Shown piece by piece: positions 1 through 8,445 of a stretch of DNA of 64,000 bases; the first letter of the stretch is position 1, and each line of letters begins with the position of its first letter. The position numbers and the translations under genes are program-made. The notes beneath the pieces were generated by a model that did not search any database, was not told the DNA's origin, and saw only the letters and a program-made list of their open reading frames with translations. The DNA is from Sarcina sp. DSM 11001 (GTDB lineage Bacteria; Bacillota; Clostridia; Lachnospirales; Lachnospiraceae). Where the stretch lies: contig NZ_FNFZ01000014.1 of assembly GCF_900101015.1 (NCBI RefSeq), positions 48,384 through 112,383 on the forward strand, read 5' to 3'.

Positions 1-1022
1 ACGCGGCCAATCGCCAGCAGGACGTGGCTGGGATCGAGCGACCCGGAGGTGCAGGCACTGCCGGAGGAGGCGCTGATGCCCCGGTCGTCCAGAAGGAGCA
101 GGAGCGATTCGCCCTCGATCCCCTCGAAGCAGAAGTTGACATTGCCGGGAAGTCTCTTTTTCGCATCGCCGTTCAGGGCGGAATGGGGGATCTTTGAGAG
201 ACCCTCGATCAGCCGGTCGCGAAGGGCTGTCTGGTGGGCTGCATTCTGTTCCAGGTTCCCGGCAGCCTCTTTGAGGGCCGCCGCCATGGCCATAATGCCC
301 GGGACATTCTCGGTTCCTGCCCGCTTGCCTTTTTCCTGGGCGCCGCCCTCGATCAGGTTGGTGAGTGCGATCCCCTTCCGGGCGAACAGAAATCCCGTGC
401 CCTTAGGGCCATGGAATTTATGGGCTGAGGCAGACAACATGTCAATATTATCCGCTTTTACATCGATCTTCACATGCCCGACTGCCTGAACAGCATCCGT
501 GTGGAAAAGGACTCCGTGCTTTTTACAGATCTCGCCGATCTCATGGATCGGCTGAACCGTTCCGATCTCATTGTTGGCGTACATGATCGAGACCAGGCAG
601 GTATCCTCCCGGACCGCCGCTTCCAGTTCCTCCGGCCGCACCAGTCCGTCCTCGTGCACCGGCAGGAGCGTCACCTCATAGCCCTCTTTTTCCAGCCTGT
701 TCAGGGTATGCAGGATCGCGTGGTGTTCAAAAGCGGAAGAAATGATGTGCTTTTTCCCCTTCTTCGCCCCGATCACCGCCGCTGAACGCAGAGCCTGGTT
801 ATCGGCTTCGCTGCCGCCGGAGGTGAACAGGATCTCTCTGGGTTCTGCATTGATGACAGCCGCCACATCTTCCCTGGCCTGTTCCAATGCCTCCTTCGCC
901 TCCTGCCCGATGGAATACAGGCTGGAGGGATTTCCGTAAACATTTTCCATATAGGGAATCATCGCGTCGATTGCCGTTCGGCTCATCCTGGTCGTTGCTG
1001 CATTGTCTGCATAGATCTTCAT
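1..1022 (-). CDS. nifS: Cysteine desulfurase (NifS/IscS family), 3' end cut by window
   Basis: PLP enzyme that removes sulfur from L-cysteine for Fe-S cluster and thiolation pathways. The frame is open from ATG at 1022 to the window edge, giving about 340 residues of the usual 380-400; the C-terminus lies outside. Seen: N-terminal [15 protein letters not shown] near residue 71, the PLP-lysine in [11 protein letters not shown] (Lys202), and the mobile-loop catalytic Cys324 in [16 protein letters not shown] ribosome site precedes the start. It is divergent from an Rrf2/IscR-like regulator and has a perfect consensus promoter overlapped by an operator-like palindrome, so Fe-S or cysteine-responsive control is likely. 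Family certain; NifS versus IscS subtype is not decided. Confidence 0.95.
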   Translation of the reverse strand, partial: MKIYADNAATTRMSRTAIDAMIPYMENVYGNPSSLYSIGQEAKEALEQAREDVAAVINAEPREILFTSGGSEADNQALRSAAVIGAKKGKKHIISSAFEHHAILHTLNRLEKEGYEVTLLPVHEDGLVRPEELEAAVREDTCLVSIMYANNEIGTVQPIHEIGEICKKHGVLFHTDAVQAVGHVKIDVKADNIDMLSASAHKFHGPKGTGFLFARKGIALTNLIEGGAQEKGKRAGTENVPGIMAMAAALKEAAGNLEQNAAHQTALRDRLIEGLSKIPHSALNGDAKKRLPGNVNFCFEGIEGESLLLLLDDRGISASSGSACTSGSLDPSHVLLAIGR

Positions 1023-1124
1023 GGTCTTTTCATGCCTCTCTTAGTGTTTTACAAAGATTTCTGATCGTATAGATGATTGTTCTGCTGCAGTTCCCTGCAG
1101 GACTCATTTCTCAAAACTGTGGTG

Positions 1125-1153
1125 ATTATAATTCCTTTTACCTACTATGTCAA
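1125..1153 (-). promoter_or_regulatory. Consensus promoter of the cysteine desulfurase
   Basis: On the minus strand TTGACA (1148-1153) is separated by exactly 17 nt from TATAAT (1125-1130), a perfect sigma-A promoter about 100 nt upstream of the 1022 start. The -35 box lies inside the palindrome at 1140-1158, so a bound regulator would block it. Confidence 0.85.
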
Positions 1154-1158
1154 TAGGT
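1140..1158. promoter_or_regulatory. Operator-like palindrome 1 (ACCTA-N9-TAGGT)
   Basis: ACCTA-N9-TAGGT inverted repeat covering the -35 box of the desulfurase promoter. A near copy lies at 1192-1209. The two sites flank the control region of a divergent pair that includes an Rrf2 regulator, so autoregulation by that protein is the simplest reading. Palindromes are seen; binding is inferred. Confidence 0.65.
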
Positions 1159-1176
1159 TTAAATAATCTTTTTGGC

Positions 1177-1205
1177 TTGAATTGCCTATTTACCTACGAT
1201 ATAAT
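1177..1205 (+). promoter_or_regulatory. Promoter of the Rrf2 regulator
   Basis: TTGAAT (1177-1182), 17-nt spacer, TATAAT (1200-1205). The -10 box is inside the second ACCTA/TAGGT palindrome. The transcript leader would be about 85 nt before the ATG at 1296. Confidence 0.75.
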
Positions 1206-1209
1206 AGGT
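1192..1209. promoter_or_regulatory. Operator-like palindrome 2 (ACCTA-N8-TAGGT)
   Basis: Second copy of the ACCTA...TAGGT inverted repeat, with one base less in the spacer than the copy at 1140-1158. It overlaps the -10 box of the Rrf2-gene promoter, a position that fits autorepression. Confidence 0.65.
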
Positions 1210-1295
1210 TATATCGTCGAAACCATGGCAGATAAGCCCTGGACGCGGAAATTCAAGGCAGAATTGATTAAAAATAATGCTGAAGGAGATGCAGA

Positions 1296-1706
1296 ATGAT
1301 ATCTACAAAAGGACGCTATGCCATCCGGATCATGATCGACCTGGCAGAACAGGAGCAGGGTAAATTCATCCCTTTGAAAGATGTGGCGGAAAGACAGGGG
1401 ATTTCCAAGAAGTATCTGGAGATCATTGTCAAGGATCTGGTTAAGGGAGGGCTTGTCATCGGGGCCAGCGGCAAGGGCGGCGGCTACCGTCTCTGCCGCA
1501 GGCCTGAGGAATACTCCATCGGGGAGATCCTGGACATGACCGAGAATGCCTCAATGACGACAGTAGCGTGCCTGGCCGATCATGCAGCCGCATGCCCTCG
1601 GGCTGCCGCCTGCCAGACACTCCCCATGTGGGAAGAATACGAAAAGCTCACCCATGATTTTTTTTACGGGAAGAAACTGGTTGACCTGCTTTCAAAGCAG
1701 GGATAG
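1296..1706 (+). CDS. iscR: Rrf2-family transcriptional regulator, IscR-like
   Basis: DNA-binding regulator of 136 residues. The N-terminal winged helix begins MISTKGRYAIRIM and continues through KDVAERQGISKKYLE (recognition region) and the wing GKGGGYRL, all typical of Rrf2 proteins. Cys92, Cys100 and Cys106 nearly match the spacing of the three IscR cluster ligands, so an Fe-S cluster is probable. GGAG lies just upstream of ATG. It is divergent from a cysteine desulfurase; no iscU-type scaffold is visible in the window. CymR-type cysteine sensing is an alternative, but CymR lacks this Cys triad. Confidence 0.9.
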   Translation: MISTKGRYAIRIMIDLAEQEQGKFIPLKDVAERQGISKKYLEIIVKDLVKGGLVIGASGKGGGYRLCRRPEEYSIGEILDMTENASMTTVACLADHAAACPRAAACQTLPMWEEYEKLTHDFFYGKKLVDLLSKQG

Positions 1707-1820
1707 GGCAGACAGTCCGAAAGCCAGTGCCTGAATGAAAGCCAGAGCCTGAATGCAGGAAAAGAAAGGCCGAAGATCAGGAGACGGTTTGTCTTCCGAT
1801 TCCAAAAACTGTTTCTATAA

Positions 1821-3218
1821 TTATCCGGCAGCAGGTGTTTTTCCCAGCCGGCTGAAGGCTGAACGGATCACGATGAAGGCGGCGATGGCAACCATCAGGT
1901 CGGCGACAGGCCCTGCGATGAGGATCCCGTCGATCCCGAGAAAGCGCGGCAGGATGAGGAGCAGGACAATGAGGACCAGCTGCTTGGAGAGAGAGATGAT
2001 CACACCTTTTAAGGGCTGCCTGATGGATACCATGGCGTTCATGGCCACAGGCAGGACGCCGGCCAGGATGACCAGCAGCATAAACTCGTGCATGTAGCGC
2101 AGGGCAAATGCCTGGTAGCCGCCGGCGCTGTCTCCGAACAGTCTGAGGATCTGCTCCGGGAACAGCCAGAAGCAGGCAGTCACCGCCGCTCCGATCACAA
2201 AGGCGTAGGCAAACACAAGATAAGCCGTCTTCTTTACCCTCTCATAGTTGCGTGCGCCGAAATTAAAGCCCATGATGGGCTGGCCTCCTATGCTGCAGCC
2301 GATAATGGTGGAATAAAACAGAAAATTGACCTTTGTCACGACTCCGGCAGCCGCCAGGGCTTCACTGCCTCCATAGACAGACTGGGAACCGTAATATCTG
2401 AGCGAGCTGTTGAGGACAAGGTTCATGACCAGCATGGCCGCCTGGTTCAGACTCCCCGCCGCCCCGATCGAAGTGATCTGCCTGAACCTGCTTCCTGACA
2501 CAGCGAAATGCTCCCGCCTGAGCCGCCCTGTGCGAAAGTGAAGCATATAGGCAGCAACCATCAGGGCAGACAGCACTTGTCCCATGACTGTTGCCAGGGC
2601 TGCGCCGGCTATCCCCATATTCATGGGAAAAAGAAACAGATAATCAAGGACAAAATTGAGCGCTACGCCGGACATAGAGCAAATCAGCGCGTAGCGGGGG
2701 CTTCCGTCAGAGCGGATCAGGAGTGTCCCTCCGGAGGTCAGGGCCAGAAAAGGCAGTCCCGGCGCGACCAGTTTCATATAGGTGAGGGCATAGGGATAGA
2801 CCTGGTCTGTCGCACCGAACAGATTGACGAACCAGGGTGTAAAAAAGAGGACGAGGGCGGCTGTAAAAATCCCCTCTGCCGCAAGCAGGGTGAGACCGGC
2901 TCCCGCAAAGTGCAGAGCTTCGTCTTTTTCCCCTCTGCCGTTGCAGATATTGAAGTTCACAGAGGACCCGTTACTGAAAAGCAGGGTCATGGCACCGCAC
3001 AGAAAGGTCAGCGGGTAGGCGACCGTCGTGGCCGCATTGCCCAGAAACCCGATCCTCTGTCCGATGAACATCTGATCGACCATGTTATAGAGGGAGGCGA
3101 TCAGGGTACTGATGATACTGGGAATAGCATACTGGAGCAGGAGCCTTCCGACAGGCGCTGTGCCCAGCGGATTAACTGTGTTTTTCGCTCCACTGTTCTC
3201 ATTTTCATTATTTCTCAT
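1821..3218 (-). CDS. MATE-family multidrug/toxin exporter
   Basis: A 465-residue integral membrane protein with about 12 hydrophobic segments in two pseudo-symmetric halves, the size and layout of MATE antiporters. NPLGTAPVGRLLLQYAIPS at the N-terminus and QMFIGQRIG in the first loop are typical. It would exchange Na+ or H+ for cationic drugs or metabolites; the substrate cannot be read. It is convergent with the Rrf2 gene and separated from the glycerate kinase by a repeat-rich spacer. Start at 3218 follows a GGAAG stretch; a start a few codons later is possible. Confidence 0.92.
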   Translation of the reverse strand: MRNNENENSGAKNTVNPLGTAPVGRLLLQYAIPSIISTLIASLYNMVDQMFIGQRIGFLGNAATTVAYPLTFLCGAMTLLFSNGSSVNFNICNGRGEKDEALHFAGAGLTLLAAEGIFTAALVLFFTPWFVNLFGATDQVYPYALTYMKLVAPGLPFLALTSGGTLLIRSDGSPRYALICSMSGVALNFVLDYLFLFPMNMGIAGAALATVMGQVLSALMVAAYMLHFRTGRLRREHFAVSGSRFRQITSIGAAGSLNQAAMLVMNLVLNSSLRYYGSQSVYGGSEALAAAGVVTKVNFLFYSTIIGCSIGGQPIMGFNFGARNYERVKKTAYLVFAYAFVIGAAVTACFWLFPEQILRLFGDSAGGYQAFALRYMHEFMLLVILAGVLPVAMNAMVSIRQPLKGVIISLSKQLVLIVLLLILPRFLGIDGILIAGPVADLMVAIAAFIVIRSAFSRLGKTPAAG

Positions 3219-3373
3219 ATCGCTCTTTTTCTTCCTGTTTTCTGATATCCCAATCCTGCCGGCTTCCGCGCTTTTCTTTTCACTGAAAGTCTTTTTACGT
3301 CCTTATCATATACGCTTAAAGGGGCCATGACAACCGGTCAGGATAAAGGAAAACCAGCCTGGAAAAGGTTTCC

Positions 3374-3399
3374 GGTCACACCCTGACCAGGGTGTGACC
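3374..3399. repeat. Perfect hairpin upstream of the MATE gene
   Basis: An 11-bp stem (GGTCACACCCT / AGGGTGTGACC) with a GACC loop. A smaller hairpin (TGAAACG-TTG-CGTTTCA) follows directly. A related CCCTGACCAGGG core recurs near 48530. Neither has a clear T-run, so this may be a repeat-derived structure rather than a terminator. Confidence 0.6.
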
Positions 3400-3422
3400 A
3401 TGAAACGTTGCGTTTCACGCCC

Positions 3423-3546
3423 TGCAAAACAGCTCAAATCCAAATCATGCAGGGAACTACCCCGCCACAAAAACAGCTCAAGTCTATTATCTAAACCATG
3501 CAGGAAACCGCCCACCTTGAGAACAGCTCAAATCCAAATCACGCAG
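3423..3546. repeat. Degenerate tandem repeat between MATE and glycerate kinase genes
   Basis: Three imperfect copies of a unit of about 40-53 bp that contains ACAGCTCAA(A)TCCAAATCA and GCAGG(G/A)AA. It fills most of the 3219-3626 intergenic space. No convincing gene is seen in it. Confidence 0.6.
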
Positions 3547-3549
3547 AAA

Positions 3550-3587
3550 ACCGCCCCGTTTTGTCTCCTGAAACAAAACGGGGCGGT
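3550..3587 (-). terminator. Terminator after glycerate kinase
   Basis: Perfect 15-bp stem (3550-3564 / 3573-3587) with 8-nt loop, about 40 nt past the stop of the glycerate kinase gene on the minus strand. The following run is only TTTC, so the U-tract is weak, but stem and position fit termination. Confidence 0.7.
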
Positions 3588-3626
3588 CTCTGCCTATAGT
3601 CTGCTTAATTTCTTATAAAATACCTC

Positions 3627-4769
3627 TTATTTTGCCAGCTGCATGCCTGCCTGGACCATGCGGAACATGCGTACCGCGCCCTTGCAATAGAGGTCCTCCG
3701 CGTTTTCCAGTGCCTGGGAGAGGGGCATGGGGGTGTCGACGGTGGTCATGATGGAATTGATGCCGTGTTCATAGATCTGATCATATCCGTCACCGAGACC
3801 GCCGCAGAGAGCAACGACCGGGACCCCGTGCTTTTTGGAGCGGTCGCCGACGCCCTGCATGACCTTGCCGAAGCAGCTCTGCCAGTCGGTCCTGCCTTCG
3901 CCGGTGACCACGAGGTCAACGCCCTCGAGGAGGCCGTCGAAGTTGATCAGGTCGAGAACGGTGTCAATACCGGATTTCATCTCGGCGTTCAGGAAGATCA
4001 TCAGAGCAGTACCCAGGCCGCCGGCGGCGCCGGTGCCGGGAGTGTCGTCGGGGTTGATCCCGAACTCCTTAATGATGACATCGCGGTAATTGCACATTCC
4101 CTTCTCCAGGCGGTCCAGGATCTCCGGGGTGCCGCCCTTCTGCTTTCCGAAGGTATAGGTAGCGCCGTCTTTACCGCACAGGGGGTTCGTGACATCACAC
4201 ATGACCGTGATATGGGCTTTCTTTGCGCGCTCATCGAAGCCGCTCATATCGATATGAGCGACCTTTTCCAGTTCACTTCCCTTTCCTTCCAGAACGTTCC
4301 CGTCCTTGTCCAGGAATTTGACGCCAAGAGCGCTGGCAAACCCCATGCCGCCGTCGTTGGTCGCGGAGCCGCCGATCGCGATAGAAATGTCAGTGAAGCC
4401 CGCGTCAAGTACAGCTTTTACAAGTTCTCCAGTCCCGTAGGTCGTCGTGTTGAGGGGGTTGCGGAGCTCCTCCGGAACCATCGGCAGGCCGGAAGCCTGT
4501 GCCATCTCCAGAACCGCCTCCGAATTTCCAAGCTTTCCATAATAGGCAGTCGCTTTCTCCATCAGCGGACCATGGACTTCCACGAAGGCCTTCTCTCCAT
4601 TCCTAGCCTCTATGACTGCGTCGGTCGTTCCCTCGCCGCCGTCCGCCACCGGAACACCCTTCGTCTCGCAGGGTCCAAATACCTCGTTTGCCGCCTTTGT
4701 GAGGAATTCAACAGTCTGTGCACTGGTGACTGTGCCTTTAAAAGAATCGGATGCAAATAGCAGTTTCAT
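3627..4769 (-). CDS. Glycerate kinase (GlxK/GarK family)
   Basis: Phosphorylates D-glycerate to a phosphoglycerate that enters lower glycolysis. Length 380 residues fits the type-I glycerate kinase family. Seen: N-terminal LLFASDSFKGT, VADGGEGTTDA, AIGGSATNDGGMG and the C-terminal TGEGRTDWQS and ALCGGLGDG motifs. The chosen ATG at 4769 has GGAGGG 8 nt upstream; an ATG eight codons earlier lacks a ribosome site. It lies downstream of the inositol block on the same strand but behind a strong terminator (5032-5063), so it is its own transcription unit. The glycerate source is not evident here. Confidence 0.92.
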   Translation of the reverse strand: MKLLFASDSFKGTVTSAQTVEFLTKAANEVFGPCETKGVPVADGGEGTTDAVIEARNGEKAFVEVHGPLMEKATAYYGKLGNSEAVLEMAQASGLPMVPEELRNPLNTTTYGTGELVKAVLDAGFTDISIAIGGSATNDGGMGFASALGVKFLDKDGNVLEGKGSELEKVAHIDMSGFDERAKKAHITVMCDVTNPLCGKDGATYTFGKQKGGTPEILDRLEKGMCNYRDVIIKEFGINPDDTPGTGAAGGLGTALMIFLNAEMKSGIDTVLDLINFDGLLEGVDLVVTGEGRTDWQSCFGKVMQGVGDRSKKHGVPVVALCGGLGDGYDQIYEHGINSIMTTVDTPMPLSQALENAEDLYCKGAVRMFRMVQAGMQLAK

Positions 4770-5031
4770 ATAGATTACCCTCCAGTCATGCATGTGTATA
4801 TAATGATCTGTTTTTTCCAGTCAGATATAGTTTATCACATTTCCAGTAATAAAGGCATAAATGTCCTGATATTTCATGTCCGATGCCCCGGAAAATGTAC
4901 CTGCCGGCTCCAATCCTGTCTCAGGCCTGCTTAGAATAGTTCGCTCTGGTCCATGAATGTCTGCGATGCGAAGATGTCCTGGCCCGGACCTGCTCTGAAA
5001 GGCCGGGAGCTTTCCGATCCATAAAATCCAT
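4770..5031. other. Intergenic region upstream of glycerate kinase
   Basis: About 260 bp with no gene. It should hold the glycerate kinase promoter on the minus strand, but no clear -35/-10 pair stands out. The part nearest the gene is AT-rich. Confidence 0.5.
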
Positions 5032-5063
5032 AAAAAAACCAGCGCAGCTGCGCTGGTTTTTTT
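5032..5063. terminator. Bidirectional terminator after the Fe-ADH gene
   Basis: Perfect palindrome: seven A, CCAGCGCAG, CTGCGCTGG, seven T. It works on either strand and ends the iolD-iolB-iolE-adh transcript about 110 nt past the adh stop. Confidence 0.9.
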
Positions 5064-5173
5064 CGGATAAGTGTTCCCGGCCTGTAATAGCCGCGGCTGA
5101 TCCTTGCGGGAGTCAGCCTTTTCTATTTTCAGGCCTGCTGTCTGTCAAAGACAGACAGAAAGTGTGTATCAGA

Positions 5174-6328
5174 TCAGTCCCAGAGCTTCTTGTACAGTCC
5201 GACCAGATCTTCCTTGGTGGGCTGATGCCAGGTGTTCTGAGGACTGCCGCTGGTAAGGGCGTCGTCCGCCATCTTGTCGATGACCTTGAAGAAAGCGTCC
5301 TTGTCAATGCCGAACTGGGCGGGAGTAGGAATACCCATCTCGTCGACCATGGCCATGACCTTGGCCTGGAATTTCTCGGCTGCGGTCTTATCGTCATCAT
5401 CATCCGCGGCAACGCCGATGGCCCTGCCCAGATCCGCGAAGCGGTCATAGCAGCCTGTCAGCATGAAGGGCAGGCATACCTTGATCAACATGGCATTGGA
5501 GGTGCCGTGAGGGACATGGAAGAGGGCGCCGATCGGACGGCTCATGCCGTGGATGATGGTAACTGATGCATTCGTAAACGCAATACCTGCCTCAAGAGCC
5601 GCGATGGACATCTGAGCCCTGGCTTCAACGTTTTTGCCGTCATGATAGCAGGTGGAAAGATTCGCCACAATGCGCTTTACAGCGGAGAGCGCAAAGGTAT
5701 CCGTCAGGGGCTGAGCCCTCCTGGAGGTATAGGCTTCCATGCAGTGGCACAGAGCATCCAGGCCGGTGTTTGCGGTAACGCTGGGAGGAGCAGTCATGGT
5801 GAACTGAGGATCGATAACTGCAACGGGCGGTACAATACTGGAGCCGATCAGCATCATCTTGACCTGGTTCACAGTGTCGGCGATGATGGTGACCCTGGTC
5901 GCCTCAGAGCCGGTGCCGGCTGTCGTAGGGATCGCGACCATGGGAGCTACGTCCTCTTCAATACTGCGGCCCATGTAGTCCGTGATCGTGCCGCCGCCTG
6001 CCGCGACGACTGCGATGGCCTTCATGGTATCGATGCAGCTTCCGCCGCCGAGTGCGATCAGGTAGTCACACCCTTCATCCGCATAAACCTTCAGACCTGC
6101 CTCGACCATCTTGTCGGTGGGCTCGCCTGTGATATCGGAGAAAATCGCGTAAGGAGCATTGTGGCTCTTGAGCATATCCTCAAGCTTGGCCACATTGCCG
6201 AACTGGATCATGAAGGGATCCGTCACGATGAGGGCTTTCTTTCCAAGCGCACAGATCGATGCGCCTGCTTCAGTCAGGGCATTTTCACCAGTGAAAATCT
6301 GGCGAGGAAGCAATAATACGTTTGCCAT
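5174..6328 (-). CDS. Iron-containing alcohol dehydrogenase in the inositol block
   Basis: NAD(P)H-dependent group III alcohol dehydrogenase, 384 residues. Seen: GGGSCID (94-100) in the nucleotide-binding domain, PTTAGTGSE, and likely metal ligands Asp191, His195, His260 and His274. AGGAG precedes the ATG. It is the last gene of the minus-strand run after iolD, iolB and iolE, ending at a strong terminator. Inference: it may reduce malonate semialdehyde, the C3 product of inositol breakdown, to 3-hydroxypropionate, since no IolA dehydrogenase is in the window. 1,3-propanediol or lactaldehyde reduction are alternatives. Confidence 0.93.
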   Translation of the reverse strand: MANVLLLPRQIFTGENALTEAGASICALGKKALIVTDPFMIQFGNVAKLEDMLKSHNAPYAIFSDITGEPTDKMVEAGLKVYADEGCDYLIALGGGSCIDTMKAIAVVAAGGGTITDYMGRSIEEDVAPMVAIPTTAGTGSEATRVTIIADTVNQVKMMLIGSSIVPPVAVIDPQFTMTAPPSVTANTGLDALCHCMEAYTSRRAQPLTDTFALSAVKRIVANLSTCYHDGKNVEARAQMSIAALEAGIAFTNASVTIIHGMSRPIGALFHVPHGTSNAMLIKVCLPFMLTGCYDRFADLGRAIGVAADDDDDKTAAEKFQAKVMAMVDEMGIPTPAQFGIDKDAFFKVIDKMADDALTSGSPQNTWHQPTKEDLVGLYKKLWD

Positions 6329-6541
6329 AGTATATTATCTCCTTTCGAAGCGCCTGAACTCTTCCATACAGAAATCCGCAGGGATTCTCCGGACGGACTG
6401 TCCGTTCAGCGCTCCTCTATCCTCTAGCATCCTGTTTCTTCCCGGCACGCCGGGGCCTTATGCTGCCCCGGCATACCTTTTATGCATTAAAATCTGTCAA
6501 AAACTGTCGGCACTTTTAAGACTTATGAGGTCTTTATCCGA

Positions 6542-7441
6542 TCAAAGTCCTGTGTGCTCCGCAATGTACTTCCTTGCCTTCAGAGCATACTCAAACGGAT
6601 TCGCGATAGCGGGATCCTGCTCGGCCTCAACAACTACATAGCCTTCATAGCCGGAATCCTGGATGATCTTGAAGATGGGCTCGAAGTCGACATCGCCGTC
6701 GCCGGGAACCGTGAATGTGCCCTTGCGGACGCCTTCAAGGAAGCTCCACTTGTTGGCGCGGGCTTCAGCTACGACATCGCGGCGAAGATCCTTGAGGTGG
6801 ATGTGGCGGGTGCGGCCGATATATTTGCTGAGAACTTTGACAGGGTCAATGTCGGCATAGCTGCAGTGGCCGCTGTCGAAGAGCAGGAAGACGTAGTTGG
6901 GATCCACCATATCCATGAAGCGGTCGATCTCAGCCTCTGTCTGCACGACGGTGCCCATGTGATGATGGAAGGTAAGGGTCATGTCCATCTCTTTCGCGAC
7001 CTTGCCGAGTTTGCTCAGGCCCTTGGTGAGGGTCTCCCACTCGTCGTCGTTCATGACATATTTGCCCTCAAGGATGGGCTGGTTCTTGCCCTGGATGCTG
7101 TAGCTCTGCTCGGAAGCGCCGATGACGCGGGCGCCGACATAGTGCAGGAAATCACACTGTTTGACGAATTCCTTCTCGACTTCCTCATAGGGCTTTGTCA
7201 GCAGGAAGGAAGAGAACCACTGGTTGCAGATGACCATGTCGCGAAGGTCAAGAGCTTTCTTCAGCTCATACTTGTCTGTAGGATAGTGGCTGCCGACTTC
7301 GCTTCCCTTGAAGCCTGCGAGTGCCATCTCGCTGATGGTCTGCTGGAAGGTGTTCTCCTTGCCCAGCTCAGGCATATCATCGTTTGTCCAGCCAATGGGA
7401 GCGATTCCAAGTTTAACTTTATTTTTGTCCAGAGTAGCCAT
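6542..7441 (-). CDS. iolE: Inosose dehydratase (IolE)
   Basis: Dehydrates 2-keto-myo-inositol (scyllo-inosose) to 3D-trihydroxycyclohexane-1,2-dione, the second step of myo-inositol catabolism. A 299-residue TIM-barrel of the xylose isomerase-like family. The N-terminal KLGIAPIGWTNDDMPELG is characteristic of IolE; TFHHHMGT, FDSGHCSYA and the HIHLKDLR segment supply metal and substrate residues. The ATG at 7441 has AAAGGA 6 nt upstream; an earlier ATG lacks this. Cotranscribed with iolB (76-nt gap) and adh (213-nt gap). Confidence 0.95.
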   Translation of the reverse strand: MATLDKNKVKLGIAPIGWTNDDMPELGKENTFQQTISEMALAGFKGSEVGSHYPTDKYELKKALDLRDMVICNQWFSSFLLTKPYEEVEKEFVKQCDFLHYVGARVIGASEQSYSIQGKNQPILEGKYVMNDDEWETLTKGLSKLGKVAKEMDMTLTFHHHMGTVVQTEAEIDRFMDMVDPNYVFLLFDSGHCSYADIDPVKVLSKYIGRTRHIHLKDLRRDVVAEARANKWSFLEGVRKGTFTVPGDGDVDFEPIFKIIQDSGYEGYVVVEAEQDPAIANPFEYALKARKYIAEHTGL

Positions 7442-7517
7442 ATCGTTCCTTTCTGAGGCCTTCAGGGCCTCCATGAAAAAAATTCCCGCAGGAAATTAAT
7501 GTTCTGTTTGTTCTGTA

Positions 7518-8327
7518 TTACCAGGGCTGATTCACGATCTTCGCCTCATGCAGCCATACATACGCTTCGTCTTCACAGCGGTCAGTCTGCAGCCAGGGAT
7601 TGCCGGGCAGGTGGCGGATCATCCAGCAGGTGTACATCAGATAGCCGGGAGCCGCGGACTGGGGATGGAGCCTGCCGCCGGGGATGGCGGAGAAGCTGTT
7701 GTCCACGCTCTTGAAAACATCGTCGCCGACAAAGCTGGCGCCGAAGCCTTCCGGACGGTCAAACTTGAAGTAATAGAGCTCCGGCTGGGGATGCCTGTGG
7801 GGCAGATAGCCCGACCAGTTGCCGCGGTCGTTCATGACCTCGCCCAGGACCATGTTGGACTCGGGGCAGATGTCATGGTCAAAGATCGTGTTGACCTGGC
7901 GGTTGGCGGTGTCGCCGAGCTTGCCCTTGACGCCGGAATACTTCCAGGGAGCATCCTCGGGAGCATACAGACGGGAGGCAAAGGTCTTTTCGTTCTGGGT
8001 GCACTGGACGAGGATCTCAGTGTCCTTCACTGCAGTGACGACAGCCTTCACGCCGCCGGCAACATGCAGGGCCCAGGGGCCTTCCGTAAAAACATCTTTA
8101 CGGGAAACGGTCTTCTCACCGTCCGGCCACTTGAAGGTGACTTCGCCGGAGAGCAGCAGGATCGCGATCTCCTCGCCTTCCCTGCAGAACTCTCTCGTCG
8201 TACCGGCAGCCATACGATAGACACGGACGTCCATCAGCATATCGCGGTACTCGTTCTCATAGGTCGAAAGAATCTCTTCACCGTTTTCATCAAAGGTGGG
8301 ATATCCGAATAATTTCTTTTCTACCAT
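7518..8327 (-). CDS. iolB: 5-deoxy-glucuronate isomerase (IolB)
   Basis: Isomerises 5-deoxy-glucuronate to 2-deoxy-5-keto-gluconate, after IolD in the inositol pathway. 269 residues of the cupin-type IolB family, normal length. Seen: LPHRHPQPELYYFKFDRPEGFG, with the cupin metal His/Glu residues, and C-terminal GYLMYTCWMIRHL. A GAGG site precedes the ATG. Lies between iolD and iolE on the same strand; a strong hairpin (8374-8404) sits in the iolD-iolB gap. Confidence 0.95.
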   Translation of the reverse strand: MVEKKLFGYPTFDENGEEILSTYENEYRDMLMDVRVYRMAAGTTREFCREGEEIAILLLSGEVTFKWPDGEKTVSRKDVFTEGPWALHVAGGVKAVVTAVKDTEILVQCTQNEKTFASRLYAPEDAPWKYSGVKGKLGDTANRQVNTIFDHDICPESNMVLGEVMNDRGNWSGYLPHRHPQPELYYFKFDRPEGFGASFVGDDVFKSVDNSFSAIPGGRLHPQSAAPGYLMYTCWMIRHLPGNPWLQTDRCEDEAYVWLHEAKIVNQPW

Positions 8328-8373
8328 GTTGAGCTGACCTCTTCTTCTATTCGCTTTTTTCTATTCGCTGCTG

Positions 8374-8404
8374 TATCCCGTCAGGAAACAGTCCTGACGG
8401 GATA
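8374..8404 (-). other. Intra-operon RNA hairpin between iolD and iolB
   Basis: Perfect 13-bp stem (TATCCCGTCAGGA / TCCTGACGGGATA) with a 5-nt loop. There is no T-run on the minus strand, so it is unlikely to terminate. It could stabilise mRNA ends or mark a processing site that sets unequal iolD and iolB expression. Confidence 0.6.
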
Positions 8405-8445
8405 CCTGCTGTTATGTGTTTTAACACTTCCGGGAATTCTTCTGA

